Assembly: GCA_020431825.1 (NCBI GenBank)
Contig: JAGQHN010000046.1
Span: 1-35,536 of the forward strand
DNA: 35,536 nt
DNA from: Trueperaceae bacterium
Lineage (GTDB): Bacteria; Deinococcota; Deinococci; Deinococcales; Trueperaceae
Reading direction: 5' to 3'
A model generated the notes under the pieces. The model had not been told where the DNA came from and searched no databases. It saw only the letters and a list, made by a program, of their open reading frames with translations. Each line of letters begins with the position of its first letter. Within the stretch, counting starts at the first letter, position 1. This document shows positions 25,676 through 34,461 of this stretch, piece after piece. Both the position numbers and the translations under genes were made by a program.

Positions 25676-27445
25676 GTGAGCAGAGAAACCAAAAAAAGAG
25701 CCAACTTTGTACGATTCCTAAGCTATGTTAAACCCTATGTCTGGTTTATCGTCCTGGCGTCCATTGGTGGCATTATCAAATTTACCATTCCCCTGATTAT
25801 TCCTCAAATCACCAAGTATCTGCTTGACGACGTCTTTTTAAACAGCAAGTATGCTACCGCCCAGCAATTAAACATTCTTTTTAGAACAATTGGGCTTATG
25901 GCACTGGGCTACGTCTTCATCTGGGCACCTGCCACCTATGCCCGCAGTTATTTTGCAGGCGTTGCTGGCTATAAGGCTGTTTTTGATTTACGGCAGAAGC
26001 TCTATGAACATATCTTGCGTATGTCCGCCTCGTTCTTTGACCGTCACCGCTCTGGCTCTATTGTTTCCAGACTTATTAGCGACGTTGCCCTGATGCAAAA
26101 CTTAGTCGGTAACGCTTTAACCAACGTCTGGATGGACTCTGCTGCAATCGTCGTCGTGCTCTTTTTTCTTTTCCGTATCAATGTCAGTATAACGCTGGTT
26201 GCCCTGGCGACCTTCCCTATTTACATTATTGTTTTTAGACGCTTTCAAGGTAAAATTCGCGCAGCTACTCATGAAATCCAAGAGGGCACTTCCCAGCTTG
26301 CCGGCAATGCCCAGGAAAAGATCTCCGGCAGTCATGTGGTTCACGCCTTTAACCAGGAGCGCCGCGAAGGTCGCTATTTCAAACGCGACTCCGGCGAGCT
26401 CCTGACGGCAACCGTTCGCCTCTTAAATTTTAGAGGAGCCAATGCTGCGCTGACCGGCATTTTGACGCAAGGTGCACCTCTTCTTGTTTTGCTGTACGGG
26501 GGTTATCTGGTTATTAATGGTCATTTGACAATTGGCGAATTGGTTGCGGTTAATCTTTATTTAAGCCCCCTTTATTTGCCACTCGAGCGCTTTTCAGAAC
26601 TTAATGTCATCCTGTCTAACTCACTGGCTGCCCTAGACCGTGTGTTTGAAGTCATGGATGAAAACCCGGACATTCAAGATGCACCTGAGGCCACTGATTT
26701 ACAAAATGCCAAAGGTCGCGTGCGCTTTGAACATGTTCATTTTAGTTATAGTCAGGAAGATGACAGTCCTCTTGCTGTTCTTCGTGACATCAACTTTACA
26801 GTAGAGCCCGGGCAAAAAGTGGCGCTGGTTGGCCCCAGTGGTTCGGGAAAAAGCTCGCTGATTAGCCTCATTCCAAGGTTTTATGATGTCACCGAAGGCA
26901 GTATACAGGTAGATGGTCAGGACGTACGCAATCTCAAAGTTAAGTCCTTACGCTCACATATCAGCATTGTGCTGCAAACACCCGTTCTCTTTTCTGGTTC
27001 CGTAAGACAAAACATTCTTTACGGCAAACCCAGCGCTTCCGAAGAAGAACTGATTGCCGCCGCTAAAGCCGCCAATGCCTATGATTTTATTGAGAATTTA
27101 CCCAAGGGCTTTGACAGCGAGGTGGGCGAAGGGGGCGGTTTCTTATCAGGTGGACAGCGCCAGCGCGTTACCATTGCCAGAGCTTTCTTAAAAGATCCTC
27201 AGATTTTGATTCTTGATGAAGCAACCTCGGCACTAGATAGCGCTTCAGAGAAACTCATTCAAGGTGCCTTAGAAAAACTGATGGAAAACCGCACCACCTT
27301 TATTGTGGCGCACCGCCTTTCTACCATCATCAATGCCGACATGATTCTGGTCATGCGTGAAGGGCGCATTGTCGATGCCGGAACCCATAGCCAGCTCTTA
27401 AAACGCGAAGGGCTCTATCAAGATTTGTACCGTAATCTTGCCTGA
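25676..27445 (+). CDS. ABC exporter half-transporter (MsbA/LmrA-like, fused membrane and ATPase domains)
   Basis: A 589-residue protein. Residues 1 to about 320 form a six-helix type I exporter membrane domain with the coupling segment FFDRHRSGSIVSRL. The ATPase domain has Walker A GPSGSGKSS (about 386-394), Q-loop IVLQTP, signature LSGGQRQR (about 490), Walker B ILILDEATSALD and H-loop VAHRL. All catalytic residues are present, so a homodimer is feasible. It starts at GTG with a weak GGAT site. Substrates of such proteins range from lipids to drugs and peptides. It contains only one CTCGAG in 1.8 kb. It has its own terminator on each side by position (25605 upstream) and no clear partner gene. 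Confidence 0.93.
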   Translation: MSRETKKRANFVRFLSYVKPYVWFIVLASIGGIIKFTIPLIIPQITKYLLDDVFLNSKYATAQQLNILFRTIGLMALGYVFIWAPATYARSYFAGVAGYKAVFDLRQKLYEHILRMSASFFDRHRSGSIVSRLISDVALMQNLVGNALTNVWMDSAAIVVVLFFLFRINVSITLVALATFPIYIIVFRRFQGKIRAATHEIQEGTSQLAGNAQEKISGSHVVHAFNQERREGRYFKRDSGELLTATVRLLNFRGANAALTGILTQGAPLLVLLYGGYLVINGHLTIGELVAVNLYLSPLYLPLERFSELNVILSNSLAALDRVFEVMDENPDIQDAPEATDLQNAKGRVRFEHVHFSYSQEDDSPLAVLRDINFTVEPGQKVALVGPSGSGKSSLISLIPRFYDVTEGSIQVDGQDVRNLKVKSLRSHISIVLQTPVLFSGSVRQNILYGKPSASEEELIAAAKAANAYDFIENLPKGFDSEVGEGGGFLSGGQRQRVTIARAFLKDPQILILDEATSALDSASEKLIQGALEKLMENRTTFIVAHRLSTIINADMILVMREGRIVDAGTHSQLLKREGLYQDLYRNLA

Positions 27446-27505
27446 AAAAGGTTGAGTAAATAGGCTAAACTAAGTAAATCTGAATATTAAAACTCTAGGA
27501 GGGTT

Positions 27506-28342
27506 ATGAAAATAGGCGTTTTTACTGTAATGCTGCCGGATTTGACACCGGAAGAAGCTGCTGCTGAGTTAAAGACAAGTGGCTATGATGGGGTGGAATG
27601 GCGCGTTACCACCGTTCCTGAAGCCCGCAAAAATGAAGCTCCCAGCTTCTGGGGAAATAACTACTGCACGCTTGAACCTACGCAAGAAGATGCAAAGAGG
27701 GCAAAAGCTCTTTCTGAAAAGTACGGGCTCGAGCAACCCGGCATAGGTACGTACATTTCTCTGGGCGACATGGACGCGGTCAAGGCAGCCAGAGATTTTT
27801 GCCAGACCGCAGGCATAGGGCAATTTCGGGTAGGTTTTAATAATTTTGAAGGGGCTTACCTTGAGCACTTCAACAAGGCAGAAAAGTTTTTAGCCGAGGT
27901 ACTCGAGCTGTTAAAAGGTACAGGCATAAAAGCCATGATCGAAATTCATCACCGGACCATTGTGCCAAGTGCTGGTCTTATGCACCGCCTCATTTCTCAG
28001 TTTGACCCTGCAAGTGTCAGCGTTATTTATGACCCGGGCAACATGGCCTATGAAGGCTTTGAAGACTACCGCATGGGCATAGAACTGCTTGGCCCCTATA
28101 TGACCCACGTTCACCTGAAAAATGCCAAAACCCAGCCCAATGACAATGGCGTTTGGACCTACACCTGGGCGCCTCTGGAAGACGGTGTGGTTGACTTTGA
28201 CGCTCTGCTCACAGCCCTAAAAGAGGTTGGCTACAACGACTGGCTGGTCATCGAAGACTTTAGTGGTAAAAGACCAAGTCGGGAAGCGCTTAAGCAAAAC
28301 CTCGAGTTTGTCAGAGCAAAACTGCAAAAGGCAGGTTACTGA
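27506..28342 (+). CDS. Xylose-isomerase-like TIM-barrel sugar isomerase/epimerase or lyase
   Basis: A 278-residue AP-endonuclease-2/xylose-isomerase-like barrel behind a strong TAGGAGGG site. The metal-binding quartet is complete: E146 (AMIEIHH), D176 (VIYDPGN), H203 (THVHLKN) and E250 (LVIEDFSG). Family members isomerise or epimerise keto-sugars and inososes; DgpC-type members eliminate the aglycone from 3-keto glycosides. Its last base is the first base of the next gene's ATG (TGATG), coupling it tightly to a Gfo/Idh dehydrogenase that could supply a keto substrate. Cytosolic. Confidence 0.85.
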   Translation: MKIGVFTVMLPDLTPEEAAAELKTSGYDGVEWRVTTVPEARKNEAPSFWGNNYCTLEPTQEDAKRAKALSEKYGLEQPGIGTYISLGDMDAVKAARDFCQTAGIGQFRVGFNNFEGAYLEHFNKAEKFLAEVLELLKGTGIKAMIEIHHRTIVPSAGLMHRLISQFDPASVSVIYDPGNMAYEGFEDYRMGIELLGPYMTHVHLKNAKTQPNDNGVWTYTWAPLEDGVVDFDALLTALKEVGYNDWLVIEDFSGKRPSREALKQNLEFVRAKLQKAGY

Positions 28343-29367
28343 TGGAAAGTGTTCGATTGGGCATTGCCGGGCTTGGGCGTAGTGGCTGGAACATGCACGC
28401 TGACGCGCTCTCAAAAATCCCTGATTACTTTAAAGTCGCAGCAGTTATGGAGCTTGATGAAAGTCGTGCAGCAGAAGCAAAAGCCAAATTTGGCTGTGAG
28501 ACGTATTCTAGCTTTGATGATCTGATCAATGCTGAGCTCGAGCTTATTGTGGTAGCAACCCCCAGTCAGTTTCATGCCGAGCAAACTATCGCCGCCCTAG
28601 AAGCTGGCAAACACGTTATTGTTGAAAAACCGATGGCTCGAGACTCGGCCGAAGCTGACGCCATGATTGCTGCTGCCAGAAAAGCTGGCAAAATCTTAAC
28701 CGTAAATCAAAACTACCGTTACAAGCCTGCCTTTCAAAAACTAAGCGAAATTGTTGCTTCGGGCAAACTTGGCAAACTGGTGCAAATCAGCGTAAAAGTG
28801 CACTCGTTTGGTCGCCGCTGGGACTGGCAAACGCTGACCGCAAATAACGGTGGCATCTTAAATAATCACGGAGCGCACTATCTGGACTGGCTGCTACTTA
28901 ATTTTGAAGATGAAGAGCCTGAGCTTTTCTCTCACCTGCAAAACACCGTGCTTTATGCAGGCGACGCCGACAGTCATGCCAAACTTATCTTGAGACCCAA
29001 AGATGGCCCCCTGATAGATATGGAACTAACCCACCATAGTGCCTACTCGCAACCCACCTGGATGATTATGGGTACGCAGGGAACGCTGATGGGCAACGTC
29101 AATAAACTCGAGTGGAAATACTTTGACCCACAGGCTGTTCCGCCTCTGGTTTTAGACTTAAAACCAACGCCTGACCGTAGTTACAACCACGAAAAATTAC
29201 CCTGGCAAAGCGAAGAAGCCGTCTTTGAGTCTGAGCCAAATGCTGATATGGTTCTGCTTTACAAAGAGCTCTATAAAACGATTCGTGAAGGTCAGGAACT
29301 GGCGATTAAACCAGAAACAGTCCGCCGTCAAATCAGGATTTTTGAGCGTTGCCATAACGCCGCTTAA
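28342..29367 (+). CDS. Gfo/Idh/MocA-family oxidoreductase
   Basis: A 341-residue protein with Rossmann motif GIAGLGRSGWNMH (7-19), cofactor-selective acid in VMELDES, EKP at 95-97 (VEKPMARD) and the active-site segment GGILNNHGAHYLDWLL. Normal length for the family. It overlaps the isomerase-like gene by 1 nt. It oxidises a hydroxyl of a sugar, glycoside or cyclitol with NAD(P). Together the two genes form a two-gene unit, ended by a promoter region for the next operon. Confidence 0.9.
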   Translation: MESVRLGIAGLGRSGWNMHADALSKIPDYFKVAAVMELDESRAAEAKAKFGCETYSSFDDLINAELELIVVATPSQFHAEQTIAALEAGKHVIVEKPMARDSAEADAMIAAARKAGKILTVNQNYRYKPAFQKLSEIVASGKLGKLVQISVKVHSFGRRWDWQTLTANNGGILNNHGAHYLDWLLLNFEDEEPELFSHLQNTVLYAGDADSHAKLILRPKDGPLIDMELTHHSAYSQPTWMIMGTQGTLMGNVNKLEWKYFDPQAVPPLVLDLKPTPDRSYNHEKLPWQSEEAVFESEPNADMVLLYKELYKTIREGQELAIKPETVRRQIRIFERCHNAA

Positions 29368-29381
29368 GCACCGGCTTTTGT

Positions 29382-29411
29382 TTGACAGTTATAAGGTATA
29401 TCCTATATGAT
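29382..29411 (+). promoter_or_regulatory. Promoter with embedded operator-like motif upstream of the HAD-GntR operon
   Basis: TTGACA (29382-29387) is a perfect -35 box. TATGAT (29406-29411, spacing 18) or TATATG (29404-29409, spacing 16) serves as -10. The spacer holds an imperfect palindrome, TATAAGG then TATCCTATA, whose right part is the reverse complement of TATAGGATATA found before the gene at 22853. A repressor bound here would block RNA polymerase; the FadR-like regulator encoded in the same operon is the natural candidate. Confidence 0.6.
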
Positions 29412-29471
29412 TTAGCTATAACTTTAGCTTATGCCGTGAGCTGTCAGACAACCTTTTCAGCCTGGTGAGAG

Positions 29472-30782
29472 GTGCGACAAAGCCTTTTGGAAACCTCAAA
29501 TCACATGATCTCAAGCACCCTGCAAGTCTCTACTCCTGAAATGTCAGAACATTTTGAGCTGGCAAAGCGTCATGCTCCTATTCTTTATTTTGATAAACTC
29601 GAGCCTTTTTTACCTCTAGCTGTCGGCTACACCGTTTTTACAGCATCTCAAGCATCCCCTTCTTTCAAGCGCCAGATTGACTTGCCCGAAAACTGCACAA
29701 CAGCCATTGAGTACGCTATCTGGTGGGACTGGGATATTCAGCATCTCTATGAACTCGAGCATCTCTGGATTTATCTGGACCAGTCAGGTCATTTGCTAGA
29801 CGCCGAAGGCAGTTTTCACGGAGACTTTCATAAACTGAGAGGCGCAAATGACGCTCTGATCACCGAAGAGAGCAGGCTCGTGGCTTTTTCTGAACCTGGC
29901 AAACATGCCTTTGCCGGGCACCTAGAGCAGCTAGAAAATCTGGTACCGCTAAGCACCCTGTCGTGCGGGGAAAATGCTGGGAGCGGAGACGTCCTGATTA
30001 ACCACATGTTTGCAGGCAACATTCAGGCAACCACGCTGCAAAAACGCCTTTGCAAGCGCTATATGAAGTCACATGCTTTTACGCCCAGCTATGACTTTTC
30101 CAGGCGCTTTGATTTAGGCAGTATTCCCATCATCCCCTGGACTAGGCTAAAAGCCTTTATCCCAAAACGAGTCAACAGCTGGCTCGAGCATCTCAGTACG
30201 GAACTTCCCCATGTAAAAGCCGTTTTCCTTGACTGCGGTGACACTCTGGTGGATGAAGCAACAGAACTTAAAGATGAAGCTGGCTATGTACTCTCTGCCG
30301 AACTCATCCCAGGTGCAATGACTTTGCTTGAAGGGCTTGAGGGAGCAGGCTATCGGGTGGCTCTGGTAGCCGACGGTCTGGTAGATAGTTTTACGACCAT
30401 CTTTGACCAGCACGGCTTTCATCCCTTTTTTGCCGTTAAAACCATTTCTGAAACAATCGGCGCAGATAAACCTGACCCGCGTATGTTTCAAGATGCCCTT
30501 ACGCAACTCGAGCTAAGTACTGATCAGGTAGACAGCGTCGTTATGGTGGGAAATAACCTGAGCCGAGATATAAAAGGTGCCAACGATTTTGGTCTCTGGA
30601 GTGTCTGGCTGGACTGGGCACCCAGGCGCAGCAAAGTACCTGCAGATGAAACTGAGATACCGGATTATACAATTAAGGAACCGCTCGAGCTCTTAAGCGT
30701 GCTCGAGCACATAGAACTGGGGCTAATTAGAGATAGTCTGGCACAACTAGGCGAACCCCTTCGTGACCCTCAACTGGTTTAA
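29472..30782 (+). CDS. Vps62-like N-terminal region fused to a HAD hydrolase
   Basis: 436 residues from GTG 29472; an ATG at 29505 (MISSTLQVST) is an equally possible start, as neither has a strong ribosome site. The N-terminal half contains RHAPILYFDKLEPFLPLAVGY and WDWDIQHLYELEHLWIYLD, then SFHG, reminiscent of Vps62-type domains; its function is unknown. From about 248 a HAD phosphatase begins: motif I VFLDCGDTL (nucleophile D254, with Gly at the +2 position normally Asp), motif III lysine in ADKPDPRMF (K333) and motif IV VGNNLSRD (acidic D366). The fusion could dephosphorylate a sugar phosphate. It ends 24 bp before the GntR gene and shares its promoter. Confidence 0.7.
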   Translation: MRQSLLETSNHMISSTLQVSTPEMSEHFELAKRHAPILYFDKLEPFLPLAVGYTVFTASQASPSFKRQIDLPENCTTAIEYAIWWDWDIQHLYELEHLWIYLDQSGHLLDAEGSFHGDFHKLRGANDALITEESRLVAFSEPGKHAFAGHLEQLENLVPLSTLSCGENAGSGDVLINHMFAGNIQATTLQKRLCKRYMKSHAFTPSYDFSRRFDLGSIPIIPWTRLKAFIPKRVNSWLEHLSTELPHVKAVFLDCGDTLVDEATELKDEAGYVLSAELIPGAMTLLEGLEGAGYRVALVADGLVDSFTTIFDQHGFHPFFAVKTISETIGADKPDPRMFQDALTQLELSTDQVDSVVMVGNNLSRDIKGANDFGLWSVWLDWAPRRSKVPADETEIPDYTIKEPLELLSVLEHIELGLIRDSLAQLGEPLRDPQLV

Positions 30783-30806
30783 CCCAAAAGAAAGCAGCAG
30801 GAAAGT

Positions 30807-31484
30807 ATGGCTAAAGCCGTCATTCAAAGCAAATCAAAGACTGAACAGGTGTATGACTACCTCTACGAACAAATTATTAACTGTGAGCGCGCACCTGGGT
30901 CAAGGCTGGTTATTGACCAGATTGCCAGTGACCTGGGTGTCAGTCAGATTCCTATTCGTGAGGCTATTTTCCGCCTTGAGAAAAGTGGCTTTGTCACCTT
31001 TGAAACTCATGTAGGTGCCAAAGTTGCCGAGCTACATGCCGAGCATATCAGCGAGATTTTTCAGGTACTCGAGGCCATGGAAGTCATCAGCGGACGGGCA
31101 GCCTGTGCGCGTATCTGCCCCAAAGAGCTAAAACACTTAGAGAAGCTTACCCAGAAAATGGCCCATGCCGTGCACGACCCTAACCAGTGGTCACAGTACA
31201 ACATGGAGTTTCATCAGTACATTTGTGACATAGCCGAAACCGGGCTGGTCAAAAAGATGCTGCATGAGGCACTCAGTCACTGGGATAGACTCAGACATTC
31301 TTTTTTAAAAGAGGTCTCTGCCAAACGGGTTGAGCTGGCGCAGCAAGAACACAGCCTTTTGCTTGAAGCCCTGAACAATAAAGATGCCGACGCTTTCGAA
31401 GCCGTCGTAAGACAGCATAATCAGGCATCACTAAAAGCCTACATCGCCCATCTCGAAGCGATTGGAGAACTGGATGCAGCCTGA
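30807..31484 (+). CDS. GntR-family (FadR subfamily) transcriptional regulator
   Basis: 225 residues. The N-terminal winged helix is typical GntR: QVYDYLYEQIINCERAPGSR, then DLGVSQIPIREAIFRLEKSGFV (about 11-64). The helical C-terminal FCD domain contains the metal-site histidines (FHQYICD; QQEHSLLLEAL; VRQHNQASL). A ribosome site, AGGAAAG, precedes the ATG. FCD-type regulators respond to sugar acids and other carboxylates and usually repress neighbouring catabolic operons. The motif TATAGGATATA at 29397 and 22838 is its best operator candidate (inferred). It overlaps the cupin gene by 11 nt. Confidence 0.93.
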   Translation: MAKAVIQSKSKTEQVYDYLYEQIINCERAPGSRLVIDQIASDLGVSQIPIREAIFRLEKSGFVTFETHVGAKVAELHAEHISEIFQVLEAMEVISGRAACARICPKELKHLEKLTQKMAHAVHDPNQWSQYNMEFHQYICDIAETGLVKKMLHEALSHWDRLRHSFLKEVSAKRVELAQQEHSLLLEALNNKDADAFEAVVRQHNQASLKAYIAHLEAIGELDAA

Positions 31485-32271
31485 CGGCTTAAGCCTGGAC
31501 GCCCTGCGTATGCCCGGCGCTACCCTCACCACCCGCCTTAAAGTGTATGACACACTCACACCCGACGGTCAGCGGGGTGGCACACCCCACATGCACCTGA
31601 TGTGCAGTGAAATGTATTTTGTTTTATCAGGAACAGGCTTTGTCGAAATGATTGACTGGAACGGGTTTTCAAGGCTTCCTCTTAGTTCCCACGCTGCCCT
31701 GATTTTTAGCCCGGGCACCGTCCACCGACTGATTAACCCGGAAGGCGAGCTCGAGCTGTTCATCATCATGCAAAACAGCGGTCTACCTGAGCGCGGTGAC
31801 AACGTAGTGAGTTTTAAAAACGAGATTTTAAGGGATGATATTGCTTATCAAACTGCCATGAAGGTCTCTTCCTTTGAAGATGCCTACCAACGCCGCGATA
31901 AAGGGGTGGAGGGTTTTCTTGACCTCAAAGCTGCTTTTGATAAAGGGCTGGATGAAGGCAGGCGCAGCCTGAGTCAGTTCTTTAAACATGCGACTGAGCG
32001 AACCAAAGAACTAAGGTCAAGCTGGCAGACTGTCATTGAAAAAGGCCCGCTCTACGAAGCGCAAAAATCCTTGCGTCAGATCGAAAACCTGGCACAAGGT
32101 AATGATTCTTATTTGCATGAGGCAAGCCATTTTGCCATTTCCCCCGATGCCTACAAAACCCCAGGCTTTTGTGGTGCCCTAAACCGTTACTTTGACCCGG
32201 CGACACTCGAGCTCGAGGGTGTCATAAAAAAGGGTCAGGAGTCTACTCGAGCGCTAAATGAGGTTCTATGA
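31474..32271 (+). CDS. Cupin-domain protein
   Basis: The frame opens at TTG 31462, but the ATG at 31474 has GGAGA 6 nt upstream and is the likely start (MQPDGLSLDALRMPG). The length is about 265 residues. The N-terminal cupin has metal ligands in THMHLMCSEMYFVLSGTG and GTVHRLIN: two His and a Glu in motif 1, one His in motif 2. The C-terminal half is helical with no recognised domain and ends near FCGALNRYFDPATLELEG. Such cupins are sugar isomerases, epimerases or ligand sensors. It overlaps GntR upstream and the Gfo/Idh gene downstream (ATGA). A role in converting or sensing the pathway sugar is likely; the reaction is unknown. Confidence 0.75.
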   Translation: MQPDGLSLDALRMPGATLTTRLKVYDTLTPDGQRGGTPHMHLMCSEMYFVLSGTGFVEMIDWNGFSRLPLSSHAALIFSPGTVHRLINPEGELELFIIMQNSGLPERGDNVVSFKNEILRDDIAYQTAMKVSSFEDAYQRRDKGVEGFLDLKAAFDKGLDEGRRSLSQFFKHATERTKELRSSWQTVIEKGPLYEAQKSLRQIENLAQGNDSYLHEASHFAISPDAYKTPGFCGALNRYFDPATLELEGVIKKGQESTRALNEVL

Positions 32272-33344
32272 GTAAGGTACGCGTTGCCATTATTGGCACA
32301 GGTGGCATAGCTGGTAAGCATGCCGAAGTTTTACAGAATGAACTTAATGACGCCCAGATTGTGGCAGCGGTTGATGTGCGCGAAGAAGCTGTTAAAGCCT
32401 TTACTGAGCGCTTTAACATTCCAGCTTACTACACCGATGTAGATACCCTGCTGGCTCAGGAAAAGCCTGATATTGTTCATATCTGCACCCCTCCCAATCT
32501 GCATACAGAACTTAGCATCAAGGCACTCGAGGCGGGTAGCTGGGTTCTTTGCGAAAAGCCCTTAGCCGCATCCTTAAAAGAGCTCGACATGCTTGCCGAA
32601 GCCGAGGAGCGCACCGGACGTTATGTCAGCAGCGTTTATCAGTGGCGTTTTGGCAATGGCGCTCAGCATCTCAAAAAGCTCATTGATACAAATGCAATGG
32701 GCAAGCCAACCATTGGCATCTGCCAGACGACCTGGTACCGCGATGACGCTTACTACGCTGTGCCCTGGCGCGGCACCTGGAAAAGTGAACTGGGTGGTTG
32801 CAGTATGGGTCACGGCATTCACCTTATGGATTTGTATCTCTGGCTGTATGGTCCCTGGCAGGAAGTCACCGCAAAAATTGGCACGCTTGATCATGATATT
32901 GAAGTGGAAGATGTTTCTATGGCCCTGGTAAATTTTGAAAATGGTGCCATGGGTACCATGATTAACTCTGTGGTATCGCCAAGGCAGGAAACTTACCTTC
33001 GCATGGATTTTCAGAACGCTACGGTAGAACTAAAAGGGCTTTACTCCTACAAAAATGACCAGTGGGTGTACTCGAGTTACGACGGAAACAACCACGCTGA
33101 GAACCTAAAAAGTTGGAGCACGCTAGCTGACGAAAGCCTGAGCATCTTTGGTAGTCAGGTGCGGCATCATATTGACTGCTTCAAAAGCGGTGAACGCCCT
33201 TTAACCAGCGGCTATGGCGCACGCATGACCTTAGAGTTCATCACCAGCATGTATAAGTCTGCGATGACCGGACAAAGTGTTAAACGCGGCTCTATTCAAA
33301 AGGGTGATCCTTTTTATGAGTCCATGAACGGAGACGCCTCATGA
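32268..33344 (+). CDS. Gfo/Idh/MocA-family oxidoreductase
   Basis: 358 residues with Rossmann VAIIGTGGIAGKH (6-18), acid AAVDVRE for the cofactor ribose, EKP at 96-98 (CEKPLAAS) and the active-site segment GCSMGHGIHLMDLYLW. Normal family length and intact motifs. It is coupled by ATGA overlaps to the cupin before and another Gfo/Idh gene after, so the two dehydrogenases may act successively, or as heteromers, on the same sugar. Confidence 0.9.
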   Translation: MSKVRVAIIGTGGIAGKHAEVLQNELNDAQIVAAVDVREEAVKAFTERFNIPAYYTDVDTLLAQEKPDIVHICTPPNLHTELSIKALEAGSWVLCEKPLAASLKELDMLAEAEERTGRYVSSVYQWRFGNGAQHLKKLIDTNAMGKPTIGICQTTWYRDDAYYAVPWRGTWKSELGGCSMGHGIHLMDLYLWLYGPWQEVTAKIGTLDHDIEVEDVSMALVNFENGAMGTMINSVVSPRQETYLRMDFQNATVELKGLYSYKNDQWVYSSYDGNNHAENLKSWSTLADESLSIFGSQVRHHIDCFKSGERPLTSGYGARMTLEFITSMYKSAMTGQSVKRGSIQKGDPFYESMNGDAS

Positions 33345-34411
33345 GTTTGCCCTCAGAGCTTCAGCCTCAGGGTGCCCCTAAGCCTGTCGTCAAAGAGGGT
33401 GACTTTCCCTTTGCCGCTGGACACTTAGACCACCCCCATATCTATGGTCAATGCGAAGGTCTCGTGCAGGCAGGTGGCACACTAAAGTACGTTTATGACC
33501 CTGACCCTGCAAAAATCGCCACCTTTACTCAGAAATTTCCTGACGCTCAAGTTTTAGACAGCGAAGAAGCCCTGCTGGAAAAGTCAGACATCAAACTTAT
33601 TGCTGGTGCTGCCATCCCCAATGAGCGTGGGCCTTTTGGGCTTAGAGTCATGGACTCGGGCAAAGATTATTTTACTGATAAGGCTCCATTTACCACCTTG
33701 GAGCAACTCGAGTCTGCCCGCAAAAAAGTCGCCGAGACTGGGAAAAAATACATGGTCTACTACAGTGAGCGCTTGCATGTAGAAAGCGCCATTCACGCCG
33801 GTAACTTGATTAAAGCCGGTGCTATTGGCCGCGTCATTCAGGTTTTAGGGCTTGGCCCCCACCGTGTTGGCTTAAACCCTCGCCCCGACTGGTTCTATCA
33901 AAAAGAGAAATACGGCGGCATATTGTGTGATATTGGTAGCCACCAGATCGAGCAGTATCTTTACTACGGCAGCGTCAAAGATGCCGAAGTCTTGAGTGCA
34001 AGGGTTGAGAACTTTAATCATGGTAACCACCCGGAACTCGAGGACTTCGGTGAGGCCAATCTGCAGGGTGATAATGGTTGTGCTAACTACTTTAGAGTGG
34101 ACTGGTTCACCCCCGATGGTTTAGGTACCTGGGGCGACGGTCGCACCCTCATTCTGGGCACCGATGGCTATATCGAGCTGCGCAAATATATTGATGTAGG
34201 ACGCGAAAAATCTGGCAATCATCTGTACCTTGTCAATGGTAAAGACGAGTATCATATGGATTTAAATGGCAAGGTGGGTTATCCCTTCTTTGGTGAACTT
34301 ATTCTTGACTGTCTCAACCGCACTGAAAACGCGATGACACAAGACCATGCGTTCAAAGCCGCAGAGCTGTGCTTAAAAGCTCAGGAGTATGCAGACGCAA
34401 AACGCGCCTAA
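33341..34411 (+). CDS. Divergent Gfo/Idh/MocA-family protein
   Basis: 356 residues. The C-terminal substrate domain is recognisable (YYSERLHVESA, then GGILCDIGSHQIEQYLYYG), but the N-terminal nucleotide site is unusual. Where GxGxxG is expected it reads FAAGHLDHPHIYGQ (24-36), and the EKP lysine motif is DKAP (113-116). A 20-residue leader precedes the first strand. A known branch of the family carries this His-rich loop, so it may still bind NAD(P) but differently. Last gene of the operon, followed 18 bp later by a hairpin terminator. Confidence 0.82.
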   Translation: MSLPSELQPQGAPKPVVKEGDFPFAAGHLDHPHIYGQCEGLVQAGGTLKYVYDPDPAKIATFTQKFPDAQVLDSEEALLEKSDIKLIAGAAIPNERGPFGLRVMDSGKDYFTDKAPFTTLEQLESARKKVAETGKKYMVYYSERLHVESAIHAGNLIKAGAIGRVIQVLGLGPHRVGLNPRPDWFYQKEKYGGILCDIGSHQIEQYLYYGSVKDAEVLSARVENFNHGNHPELEDFGEANLQGDNGCANYFRVDWFTPDGLGTWGDGRTLILGTDGYIELRKYIDVGREKSGNHLYLVNGKDEYHMDLNGKVGYPFFGELILDCLNRTENAMTQDHAFKAAELCLKAQEYADAKRA

Positions 34412-34429
34412 ATTGGAAACGTTATAAAA

Positions 34430-34461
34430 AATTAGGCGAATCACATCGCCTAATTCTTTAT
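34430..34461. terminator. Strong hairpin terminator at operon end
   Basis: AATTAGGCGA (34430-34439) and TCGCCTAATT (34446-34455) form a perfect 10-bp stem with a 6-nt loop, followed by TCTTTATTT. Preceded by AAAAA on the other side, so it could also work leftward for the convergent MFS gene. Confidence 0.85.
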
